From the NCBI RefSeq assembly GCF_037969725.1, contig NZ_CP150203.1, positions 5,348,001 to 5,412,000 on the forward strand: a stretch of DNA of 64,000 bases, written 5' to 3'. This document shows, piece by piece, positions 54,510 to 61,987 of the stretch. The notes under the pieces are model-generated. The model saw only the letters and a program-made list of their open reading frames with translations. It had not been told where the DNA came from and did no database searches. Position 1 is the stretch's first letter. Every line of letters starts with the position of its first letter. The translations under genes were made by a program, and so were the position numbers. This DNA comes from Paenibacillus sp. FSL W8-0426 (GTDB lineage: Bacteria > Bacillota > Bacilli > Paenibacillales > Paenibacillaceae).

Positions 54510-56792
54510 TTAGACTGTAAACCGGGACAACGTATCTTTAAGTTCGGCGGAGACGTTCTCCAGCTTCTCGGACAGTTTCACCAGTTGGTTGCTGATGTTT
54601 TGCTGCTCGCTGCTCAGTGAAGCAACCTCTTCGGACGTCGCCGAAGATTGTTCTGCCACTGCGCTTACGTTGCTCATCGCTTCGGACAACGTCGTTTGAG
54701 CTTCATTCAAATCCTCGATGGAATCCGTCACGGAATCCAGACGTTCAACGAAAGCACCCATTTGCTGCTGAACCGAGTCAAAAATGACGTTGGTGTCTTT
54801 AACGGCATCCATTTGCTCTTTGAACAAAGGATACGCGGCAGACAGTGCTTCCACCGTTGCATTCATCTCGTTCATAATGTTGTCGGCAATCTCGCCGACC
54901 ATGTCGATGGATTTTCTGGATTGCTCCGCAAGCTGGCGAACCTCGTCCGCCACAACCATGAATCCTCTGCCTGCCGCTCCGGCTCGGGCGGCCTCAATGG
55001 TCGCATTCAAGGACAAAATATTCGTTTGCTTCGTAATGTTTTGCAGTACTTCAAGCACTTTGAGCACGGACGACGTGCTATCTTTAAGGGAATCGACCTT
55101 TTTGACGAGTGCGCCAATCATTTCTTCGGTCTTCTGCGTTTTGGTCATGAGCTGATTCAAATGCCGCGTTCCCTGCTCGCTGGACTGTTCAACATGGCGA
55201 GCGGATTGCCCCATCTGTTCGTTAGCCGATATCACGCTGGCCATCTGGGTCGAAATGTTATCGGTCAATTCATTGCCACGCTCGGCTTCAGTAGCCAAAC
55301 TGCTCGCTCCGCCGGCAATCTCCTCCGTGGCGACAGCAATTTCCGAAGCGGAAATCGCCGTTTTCTTCGAAGCGCTGCTCAATTCGGTAGCGGTATCCAA
55401 TACCTCGCGGGCCGAACGGTTGGTTTGCTCGACGAGATTGGTAATCTGCTCCATCATGAGGTTGAAGGCGGACGACAATTGGCCGATTTCATCACGCGAA
55501 GTGAATGGTGTTCGCACTCTCAGATTTCCCTTCGCTCCTTCTTGCATCAAATCCTTTAATTTGGCGAGCGGACGGGCAATCATGCGTACCATCCACATGC
55601 CGATCAAAACCGCAATGGCTGCGTCAACCAAAGCCATCCACAGCGTCGTCGTCAGAATGCCTTTGGCGTCTTTGACCAGCATGGACGTTGGCACCATGCC
55701 GATCAGTTTCCAACCCGAGGTGTCCATCGTGCTGTACACAACGAGCATTTCCGTGGATTTTCCGTCAAGCGTATAAGAAGCATTAACGCTTCCGGTATTT
55801 TCGGTCAGGTCCTTCACAAAGGATAATTCGGTTTCCTTTCCAGTTCGGTCGGAAATGCTGGATGCCACCACTTTGTTGTCGGGAGCAATCAGCTGCAGAA
55901 TGGCCCCTTCACCCAGGTTGAGCGATTTAAGCTGCTCTTCGAGCACTTCCAGCTTCAGCTCGATGATGAGTACATAAGACAAACTGGAGCCCTGCAGGTT
56001 TTTCATGGAACGGGCGATGCGGAACGTTGGTGTGCCTCCGTCTTCCGGAACTTCCGTTGGAAGCCAGCGATATCCGCCGGATTCGGTAATCTCGGCATAC
56101 CAAGGTTCATTGCGGATATTGGCCACGCTGGAACTGTTGCCGCCCGTGCCCATCGTCGATTTCGTTTCATCCGTCGGCACCAGATAAATCGCTTCCATGG
56201 ATTTGTTTGTAAATGCAACGTTGGACAACTGTTTATTGATGGAGCTTGAATTGATGAAACTATCGTAGGCCGACAAATTTTTATCGCCCATTTTTTGCAG
56301 CAAACTTTGCATTTCCGGATCAAAGAAAATCTGCGTGGACGTATCCACGAACCGCTCCAGAATGATATCCATTTTCTCCTTGGTCTGATCGATCGTTTCC
56401 TGATTTGCCCGTGAAGCGTTTTCTTCAATCGTGCCCTTTGCCTTGGAATAGGACAATAGGCCCAAGCTTACCACAAAGACCATAATGGCCGTGAAAAAGA
56501 CCAAAAACAGCTTCACGCCCACCGATTTGATCGGGTTTGCTTTTTTGATCTGGGAAAACGTCGTCCCCCCCACCTGTTTCCATTCGATCTTGTTCAAGCG
56601 AAGCTTGCCCAAGCCTGATTTAAGAGGCTTTTCGTTCGGGCTTTGTCCATCACCCGTTGCCTTGCCTTTGAACAGCTTCACCTTCTTGAATATATTTTCT
56701 TTGGGTGTCTTTGTGTTCTTCTCCCTCTTCTCCTGTACCGATTTACCTAATTGTTCCCCGCTGTCTTTCTGCTTCTTTTGGACCAATCCCAT
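54510..56792 (-). CDS. Methyl-accepting chemotaxis protein
   Basis: 760 aa. Unusually, about 95 mostly basic residues precede the first membrane segment (about 95-115). An extracellular dCache-type domain (about 120-375), a second membrane segment (about 380-400), HAMP (about 402-455) and a long signalling coiled coil with the hairpin tip EIAGGASSLA.../ILSLNATIEAARAGAAGRGFMVVADEVRQLAEQS (about 570-620) follow. It signals to CheA/CheW in response to an extracellular ligand that cannot be deduced. ATG 56792 lies next to AGGTGA with little spacing; a TTG two codons later has better spacing. Confidence 0.93.
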   Translation of the reverse strand: MGLVQKKQKDSGEQLGKSVQEKREKNTKTPKENIFKKVKLFKGKATGDGQSPNEKPLKSGLGKLRLNKIEWKQVGGTTFSQIKKANPIKSVGVKLFLVFFTAIMVFVVSLGLLSYSKAKGTIEENASRANQETIDQTKEKMDIILERFVDTSTQIFFDPEMQSLLQKMGDKNLSAYDSFINSSSINKQLSNVAFTNKSMEAIYLVPTDETKSTMGTGGNSSSVANIRNEPWYAEITESGGYRWLPTEVPEDGGTPTFRIARSMKNLQGSSLSYVLIIELKLEVLEEQLKSLNLGEGAILQLIAPDNKVVASSISDRTGKETELSFVKDLTENTGSVNASYTLDGKSTEMLVVYSTMDTSGWKLIGMVPTSMLVKDAKGILTTTLWMALVDAAIAVLIGMWMVRMIARPLAKLKDLMQEGAKGNLRVRTPFTSRDEIGQLSSAFNLMMEQITNLVEQTNRSAREVLDTATELSSASKKTAISASEIAVATEEIAGGASSLATEAERGNELTDNISTQMASVISANEQMGQSARHVEQSSEQGTRHLNQLMTKTQKTEEMIGALVKKVDSLKDSTSSVLKVLEVLQNITKQTNILSLNATIEAARAGAAGRGFMVVADEVRQLAEQSRKSIDMVGEIADNIMNEMNATVEALSAAYPLFKEQMDAVKDTNVIFDSVQQQMGAFVERLDSVTDSIEDLNEAQTTLSEAMSNVSAVAEQSSATSEEVASLSSEQQNISNQLVKLSEKLENVSAELKDTLSRFTV

Positions 56793-56915
56793 TCACCTGC
56801 CAGTTTTTACTTGTTGTATTTTTTCTCTCCCCTATAATGTTTATTTATTCGACAACTTTCCCCTTTCCCCTCTCCTTTTGTAAAATTTCTTTACAACTTT
56901 TTTCCTATTTTTCTA

Positions 56916-56956
56916 TAAAAAAAAGACCCCCGTTTGCCGATATACGGAGGTCTTTT
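56916..56956 (-). terminator. Terminator of the trhP1-trhP2 transcript
   Basis: 12-bp stem AAAGACCCCCGT with complement (one mismatch), followed on the minus strand by a long T-tract. About 70 bp past the trhP2 stop. Confidence 0.85.
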
Positions 56957-57023
56957 CAGCGCAATTTATAACACAATGTTGTTATTTTATAACATTATTT
57001 TGTTTATTCATAGGAAATACAGC

Positions 57024-58352
57024 CTATTTCTTTTTTCTCATCATGTCAAAATAGGATACAGGCTGATCCACCTTCATTTTGACAGGCTGCAGCGGGTGGC
57101 GTGCCGCATCGAGAACATTGCCCTCTTCGTCGCGAAGCTCACCGACCACCTGTTTGAAAAACGTGCCCCCTGGACCGAAAAATTCGATTTCTTGCCCAGG
57201 TTTGAAATGATTGCGCTGCTGAATGGTTGCGATGCCCGTAGCGGCGTCGTAATCCAAAACCAGTCCGGCAAAATCATAAGGCACCGCTTTTTCTTCCGGC
57301 TCATAGATATGATCCTCATGATCCGGCGTATCATAGAAAAAGCCGGTATTCAGCGGACGATTGGCTGCCTTGTTTATTTCTTCGACCCACTCCGGCTTCA
57401 GCACGTAGTTTTCCGGATCAGCCATATAGGCGTCAATCGCTTGCCGATATACGTTAACGACCGTCGCCACATAGTGGATCGATTTCATGCGTCCTTCAAT
57501 TTTGAAGCTGTCGACGCCGACATCGATCAACTCGGGAATATGCCCGATCATGCACAAATCCTTCGACCCCATCGAGAATGCATTATCATTTTCCTGGAAG
57601 AGCGGCAGTTGATTTTCACCCAGCTTAAATGGCGCAGGCGATTTCATCTGCATCTCCTCTTCGCTAACCCATACCGCGTCTTCGCGCGCATCCTCGAACA
57701 GGTCATATTTCCAGCGGCAAGACTGGCAGCATCCGCCCCGGTTGGAATCGCGATCCGTAAAGTGGTTGGACAATACGCAGCGTCCCGAATATGAAGAACA
57801 CATCGCTCCATGGATGAATGCCTCAATCTCGATATCCACGTTGGCTTTGATTTCTTCGATTTCCTCAAAGCTGGTTTCCCGCCCAAGGACGACACGCGGC
57901 AATCCTTCCTCTTTCCAAAACTTCACCGCCTGCCAATTCAGCGTCGACTGCTGGGTGCTCAAATGCACCTCCAGGCCCGGAACCGCCCGCTGAGCCACTT
58001 CGATAATGGCCGGATCGGCCACGATGACGGCAGCAATGCCCGCGTTGTACAGGTTTTGCAGGTACTCCTCGATGCCCTCGATATCTTCGTTATGCGCATA
58101 GATGTTAGTCGCCACAAATACCTTCGCACCGTATTTGTTAGCGAACTCCACGCCTTCGCGCATTTCCTCGAAGCTGAAATTGTCGGCGTTGGAGCGCAGA
58201 CCGTAGGCCTGACCGCCGATGTATACCGCATCCGCGCCGTAGTGGATGGCGAATTTCAATTTTTCCAAATTCCCTGCCGGAGCGAGCAGCTCCGGTTTGT
58301 CCAGGCGGTTCCGTTTGCCTGAAAATTTGCGTTTGACCGCCACTGCTTCCAT
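57024..58352 (-). CDS. trhP2: U32 peptidase-family tRNA hydroxylation protein P2 (YrrO)
   Basis: 442 aa. The U32 fold starts KPELLAPAGNLEKLKFAIHYGADAVYIGG. The cysteine cluster EAFIHGAMCSSYSGRC..GGCCQSC (about 165-205) would hold an Fe-S centre. The C-terminal beta domain ends with KMKVDQPVSYFDMMRKK. In B. subtilis, YrrN and YrrO (TrhP1/TrhP2) make 5-hydroxyuridine at tRNA wobble U34, using prephenate. ATG 58352 has GAGGTG 6 nt upstream; ATG 58370 overlapping the trhP1 stop is an alternative. Confidence 0.9.
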   Translation of the reverse strand: MEAVAVKRKFSGKRNRLDKPELLAPAGNLEKLKFAIHYGADAVYIGGQAYGLRSNADNFSFEEMREGVEFANKYGAKVFVATNIYAHNEDIEGIEEYLQNLYNAGIAAVIVADPAIIEVAQRAVPGLEVHLSTQQSTLNWQAVKFWKEEGLPRVVLGRETSFEEIEEIKANVDIEIEAFIHGAMCSSYSGRCVLSNHFTDRDSNRGGCCQSCRWKYDLFEDAREDAVWVSEEEMQMKSPAPFKLGENQLPLFQENDNAFSMGSKDLCMIGHIPELIDVGVDSFKIEGRMKSIHYVATVVNVYRQAIDAYMADPENYVLKPEWVEEINKAANRPLNTGFFYDTPDHEDHIYEPEEKAVPYDFAGLVLDYDAATGIATIQQRNHFKPGQEIEFFGPGGTFFKQVVGELRDEEGNVLDAARHPLQPVKMKVDQPVSYFDMMRKKK

Positions 58353-58369
58353 AACGTTCACCTCTTTCA

Positions 58370-59299
58370 TTAATACACCTGTTCCTTATAGAAAAAGCCA
58401 AAAGACAACTCCCGCTCGGGGTCCTGCAGCTCACGCACCCGCTCCAGCCATTCATCCCGATATTCATAACCTTCAGGATCAGCCTGATAGCTGTCGATTG
58501 CCGCACGATAGGCACGTACGACCGCTTCATTATAAGCGAGAGGTTTGAGGATGCCTTCGATTTTGAAACTATGCACCCCCGCCTCCATCAGCAGATGCAA
58601 ATCCTCCAAAATGCAGATATCTTCCGAACTCATGATATGTGTACCGTTCAGATCTTCATAAATCGGGAATTTCTCATCGCGGCGCTCTGCCTCAATCAGG
58701 AAAAGGCCTCTTTCTTTGCCCAAATCCCCTTCCACAGGACGGCCTTGGTGAGCCATGTAGCTCTGTACCAGGCTGCGCTTCGAATGATAAATATTCGTCA
58801 TGCCGTGAACCTGCACTTGGGCTTCCACCTGCAAATAAGGCATCATCTCGGTGATTTCATCCATGTTCAGCTCGCGTGCCAAGACGACACGGCTAGCCCC
58901 TTTGCTTCCCCAATAGTTGGAGGTCGCATAGTTTGTGGAAGTCATTTCGGCGTTCCAATGCAGCTTGATGTGCGGAGCAAGCTCGCGCACGGCGCGGAGC
59001 ACGGACGGATCGTTAAACTCCACCGCATGAATGCCGATTTGCCCCAGAGCCTGCACATATTCGGGAATTTCCTTCAAAAGCTCGTTCGACATCAGGTTGT
59101 TCATGGATACAACCACACGGGCATTGTGTTTGGCGGCGATGTGAACCACCTCTGCCGTTTCCTCGAGGTTGAAGCTCCCCGCAAGGCGCATCCCGAACCG
59201 ATCGTCTCCGATGAGCAGGGCATCCGCCCCGGCCTGAAGAAGAGCCTCCGCTTCCTTTACATTGGCTGCCGTGACAAGCAGCTCATGTCTGTTACTCAT
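58370..59299 (-). CDS. trhP1: U32 peptidase-family tRNA hydroxylation protein P1 (YrrN)
   Basis: 309 aa, shorter U32 paralog of the downstream protein (shared blocks GADALLIGDDRFGMR, VQVHGMTNIYHSKRSLVQSY, VHSFKIEGILK). It lacks the Cys cluster, as YrrN does, and is thought to act as partner of TrhP2 in tRNA U34 hydroxylation. ATG 59299 has GGAGGG 6 nt upstream. It lies in the mltG-trhP1-trhP2 string, same order as yrrL-yrrN-yrrO in Bacillus, but yrrM (methyltransferase) is missing between mltG and trhP1. Confidence 0.9.
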   Translation of the reverse strand: MSNRHELLVTAANVKEAEALLQAGADALLIGDDRFGMRLAGSFNLEETAEVVHIAAKHNARVVVSMNNLMSNELLKEIPEYVQALGQIGIHAVEFNDPSVLRAVRELAPHIKLHWNAEMTSTNYATSNYWGSKGASRVVLARELNMDEITEMMPYLQVEAQVQVHGMTNIYHSKRSLVQSYMAHQGRPVEGDLGKERGLFLIEAERRDEKFPIYEDLNGTHIMSSEDICILEDLHLLMEAGVHSFKIEGILKPLAYNEAVVRAYRAAIDSYQADPEGYEYRDEWLERVRELQDPERELSFGFFYKEQVY

Positions 59300-59313
59300 T
59301 TCCATCCCTCCGC

Positions 59314-60363
59314 TTATTGCGCAGCCTTACTTTTGGCTATATTTTGCTGATGTTCCTTGTACGTTCTGGCAAACAGATGCTCCGAGGAGCCGTCTTTCTT
59401 GGTCACATAGAACAAGTAGTCCGAAGCTTGCGGTTCCAGTGCCGCCTTAATGGACGCCAAGCTTGGGCTCGCAATCGGTCCCGGCGGCAGTCCTTTGTTC
59501 AGGTACGTATTATAAGGACTCTGAACTTTCAGATCGGCAAAGAGCAGCCTTGCCTTCGGTTTGTCCAACAAATATTGCACCGTCGCATCGATCTCCAGCT
59601 TCATGTCCCGGTTGATCCGGTTATAGATCACGCCGGCCACAAGCGCACGTTCCTTGTCCACTACAACTTCCCGTTCAACGAGCGAGGCAACGGTCAACAG
59701 TTCATGCAGAGACAAGTCCCGCTCCTTCAGCTTCGCTTCCAGATCGGGAATCGTCTGCAGTCGGGTCTCCAGCTCTTCCATCATGCGCTGCATGACGTCA
59801 TGGGTGGAGCTATCCTTTTTCACCTCATACGTTTCGGGAAAAAGATATCCTTCCAACACGTAACGCAGTTCTTCGTCCACAGGAGCACCCTTGATGAGGT
59901 CCAGGTCGAATGCGGACGGCTCATTGGCCAATGTAATGAATTCTTCCCGGTTCACGATGCCCTCCTCGGACAGCTTGTCCGCCATTTGCAGTATCGTGTA
60001 ACCCTCGGGAATGGTGAATTTCACCATTTCCGAGGGCACAACATCACCGCTGCTGAGCTTGCTAATAATTTCATCAAAGGTCACGCCGGGATTCATCGCG
60101 TACGTGCCTGCCATGAAATTTGAACCCTGGTTCTTCCATTTCAAATAGGCTTTAAATGCAAGCGAGCTCCGGATCAACCCCTCCCGCTGCAGTTGGTCCG
60201 CAATGGCCGAAGTTCCCGAACCGCTCTTAATCTCCAGCGTGATCGGCGTTTCCGAAGCCTTGACTGGGCGTGTCAAACTCCAGGCATATGTGCCGGCCCC
60301 TCCCGCGGCAATGATGATCATAAGCAGAATGACTATAATCGCTTTTCCTTTCAAAAAAGACAC
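59314..60363 (-). CDS. mltG: Endolytic murein transglycosylase MltG (YrrL)
   Basis: About 349 aa. A membrane anchor (about 8-28), a LysM-like subdomain (about 40-115) and the YceG catalytic domain with the catalytic Glu in TVASLVEREVVVDKERALVAGVIYNR (about 220). It cleaves nascent glycan strands to set their length. The start is uncertain: GTG 60363 is only 2 nt from GAGGAG, and TTG 60354 has 11-nt spacing. A terminator-like hairpin lies just upstream, so it may have its own promoter or depend on read-through from the yrzL operon. Confidence 0.92.
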   Translation of the reverse strand: MSFLKGKAIIVILLMIIIAAGGAGTYAWSLTRPVKASETPITLEIKSGSGTSAIADQLQREGLIRSSLAFKAYLKWKNQGSNFMAGTYAMNPGVTFDEIISKLSSGDVVPSEMVKFTIPEGYTILQMADKLSEEGIVNREEFITLANEPSAFDLDLIKGAPVDEELRYVLEGYLFPETYEVKKDSSTHDVMQRMMEELETRLQTIPDLEAKLKERDLSLHELLTVASLVEREVVVDKERALVAGVIYNRINRDMKLEIDATVQYLLDKPKARLLFADLKVQSPYNTYLNKGLPPGPIASPSLASIKAALEPQASDYLFYVTKKDGSSEHLFARTYKEHQQNIAKSKAAQ

Positions 60364-60376
60364 AACTCCTCTACAC

Positions 60377-60411
60377 AACCAAAAAGAGCGGACTGCTCCG
60401 CCCTTTCGGTT
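60377..60411 (-). terminator. Terminator-like hairpin between the DUF1292 gene and mltG
   Basis: GCGGA..TCCGC stem with flanking AAAGA/CTTT and TTTTTGG on the minus strand, immediately after the DUF1292 stop and overlapping the mltG RBS region. Confidence 0.55.
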
Positions 60412-60429
60412 TCTACAATTTGAAGCTGA

Positions 60430-60744
60430 TCAATCTTCATCAATCGGAAGTGTGCATTCATCATACAGCTCCGAAATGTTCTCCCACTCGTCATCGTCGT
60501 CAATGGTAACCAGTTCAGGCATGACCTGGCCTTCTTTGGCAGGCAAAACCCGCAAGAGCTCTACCTCGTCGTATGGCCGCAGTGAACTGCGAAGCACCGC
60601 ATATTGCTGACCCTTCACCTCAAATTCAGCCAGCAAGTCATACGGATGCGATTTACCGTTCTCTTCTTCAAGTTCAACGTGGGCACCATAAGCCAAACGC
60701 AGCGAATCTGTCCATTTTAGGTCTTTGCGGCTGTACTCTGTCAT
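60430..60744 (-). CDS. DUF1292 family protein, second copy
   Basis: 104 aa, acidic C-terminus (DDDDEWENISELYDE). It matches the DUF1292 pattern of a short beta-rich domain (HPYDLLAEFEVKGQQYAVLRSS) seen in YrzB-type proteins, of unknown function. The start codon overlaps the stop of the upstream yrzB-like gene region (TAAATG), so translation is probably coupled. It looks like a diverged tandem copy of the gene before it. Confidence 0.85.
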   Translation of the reverse strand: MTEYSRKDLKWTDSLRLAYGAHVELEEENGKSHPYDLLAEFEVKGQQYAVLRSSLRPYDEVELLRVLPAKEGQVMPELVTIDDDDEWENISELYDECTLPIDED

Positions 60745-61044
60745 TTAGTTCGCTTCCTCTTCATCTTCTGCAAGAAATGTATTAAAGGTTTCCTCAACGA
60801 TTTCCCATTCGGCATCGTCCTGGATCACGAAAAGTTTAATGTCGTCTCCCTCTTCTTCGTAACGGAATGCATAGACATCCGTTTCGCCATCTTCGGGTTC
60901 AACCGGAGCAACCATCATGTACTTGGCCTCCGAACCGTCCACCTCAAATTTCATGATGACTTCGAATTCCTCTTCATTACCCTCATCATCCGCGATGTAA
61001 ATAATCTCCGATTCTTCTTCCATACCCAGTCGATCTTCAGCCAT
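60745..61044 (-). CDS. yrzB: DUF1292 family protein (YrzB)
   Basis: 99-aa very acidic protein (EIIYIADDEGNEEEFEVIMKFEVDGSEAKYMMV) of the DUF1292/YrzB family, unknown function. It is located between yrrK and mltG exactly as yrzB in Bacillus. GAGGGGGAT is placed before the ATG. Conserved gene order supports the symbol. Confidence 0.9.
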   Translation of the reverse strand: MAEDRLGMEEESEIIYIADDEGNEEEFEVIMKFEVDGSEAKYMMVAPVEPEDGETDVYAFRYEEEGDDIKLFVIQDDAEWEIVEETFNTFLAEDEEEAN

Positions 61045-61056
61045 TGTTGATCCCCC

Positions 61057-61473
61057 TCACCTTGTACTGTTTGCATCCAAATAGTTTTGCAAAATCAAGC
61101 TGGCAGCCATCTTATCTACAACCTGCTTGCGTTTTTTGCGACTGACATCCGCTTCGAGCAGCGTTCGTTCTGCTGCCATCGTTGTCAGCCGTTCATCCCA
61201 AAGGTGAACGGGTAAATTCAATTCGCCACGCAGGCGCTCGGCAAACGCCATGCAAAGTTCGCCACGCGGCCCTACGGTGCCGTTCATGTTTTTGGGGAGC
61301 CCTACGACGATTTCACCAATCTCGTGCTCACGCACAAGCTCGGCAATTCGACCAAACTCGCCTTCATCACGGCGGCGTTCAAGCACTTCCAATCCCTGGG
61401 CAGTCCAACCGAAGGCGTCACTGACGGCAACTCCGATTCTTCGGTCCCCATAATCCAAACCTAGTATTTTCAT
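61057..61473 (-). CDS. yrrK: Putative pre-16S rRNA nuclease / Holliday junction resolvase YqgF (YrrK)
   Basis: 138-aa RNase H-fold protein of the YqgF/RuvX family. The N-terminal ILGLDYGDRRIGVAVSD carries the first acidic catalytic residue, GLPKNMNGTVG lies near 70 and LWDERLTT near 97. In E. coli YqgF processes the 5' end of 16S rRNA; a resolvase role was earlier proposed. GGGAGAG lies before the ATG. It is the second gene of yrzL-yrrK-yrzB. Confidence 0.94.
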   Translation of the reverse strand: MKILGLDYGDRRIGVAVSDAFGWTAQGLEVLERRRDEGEFGRIAELVREHEIGEIVVGLPKNMNGTVGPRGELCMAFAERLRGELNLPVHLWDERLTTMAAERTLLEADVSRKKRKQVVDKMAASLILQNYLDANSTR

Positions 61474-61597
61474 CGATGCTCTCCCATCCTCAAGCCTGCT
61501 TAGGGGAAAACGCCTTCCCTTCTCAAGCTCCAGGCTGTCTTCTGTCGGTTATGCTCTTCCTGCCTGCTTGGATGCAATGCAGAAAGAGCGATATCCT

Positions 61598-61858
61598 TTA
61601 CCGGTGATTGGCCAGATAAGAACGAACAAGCTCTTCAATGAGCTCATCGCGCTCTTTTTTTCGGACCAGACTGCGCGCATTATTGTGACGAGGGATGTAG
61701 GCGGGGTCACCCGAAATGAGGTACCCGACGATCTGGTTGATCGGATTGTACTCCTTATCCACCAGGGCATCATACACCGTGAGCAGAATCTCTTTGGAGG
61801 AAGCTTCCTGCTCATCACCCTTCACGTTGAATTTAACCGTCTTATCCATGGAGTCCAT
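61598..61858 (-). CDS. yrzL: IreB-family regulatory phosphoprotein (YrzL)
   Basis: 86 aa. The family hallmarks [37 protein letters not shown] and [13 protein letters not shown] are all present. The enterococcal homologue IreB is phosphorylated by a PASTA kinase and affects cephalosporin tolerance. ATG 61858 has GAGGTG 6 nt upstream. It lies between alaS and yrrK as in Bacillus. A 120-bp gap from alaS contains its own promoter. Confidence 0.93.
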   Translation of the reverse strand: MDSMDKTVKFNVKGDEQEASSKEILLTVYDALVDKEYNPINQIVGYLISGDPAYIPRHNNARSLVRKKERDELIEELVRSYLANHR

Positions 61859-61918
61859 TGATGACACCTCACTTCTGCATGAACATGGGGACCATGTTCT
61901 GCCGAATTGATTACTGCT

Positions 61919-61947
61919 TCTATAATAACATATTCTGACTCCTACAA
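61919..61947 (-). promoter_or_regulatory. SigA promoter of the yrzL-yrrK-yrzB operon
   Basis: Minus strand TTGTAG (61942-61947), 17-bp spacer, TATAGA (61919-61924), about 55 nt before the yrzL start. Confidence 0.6.
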
Positions 61948-61987
61948 GTAAATAAAGGACCCGACAAATATGTTTTTTGCTTGTCTG

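Noticed and set aside
56916..56943. SigD-like promoter TAAA-N16-GCCGATAT on the plus strand
   Set aside because: It lies within the terminator hairpin of trhP2 and points into antisense of that gene, away from the chemoreceptor gene. Probably chance.
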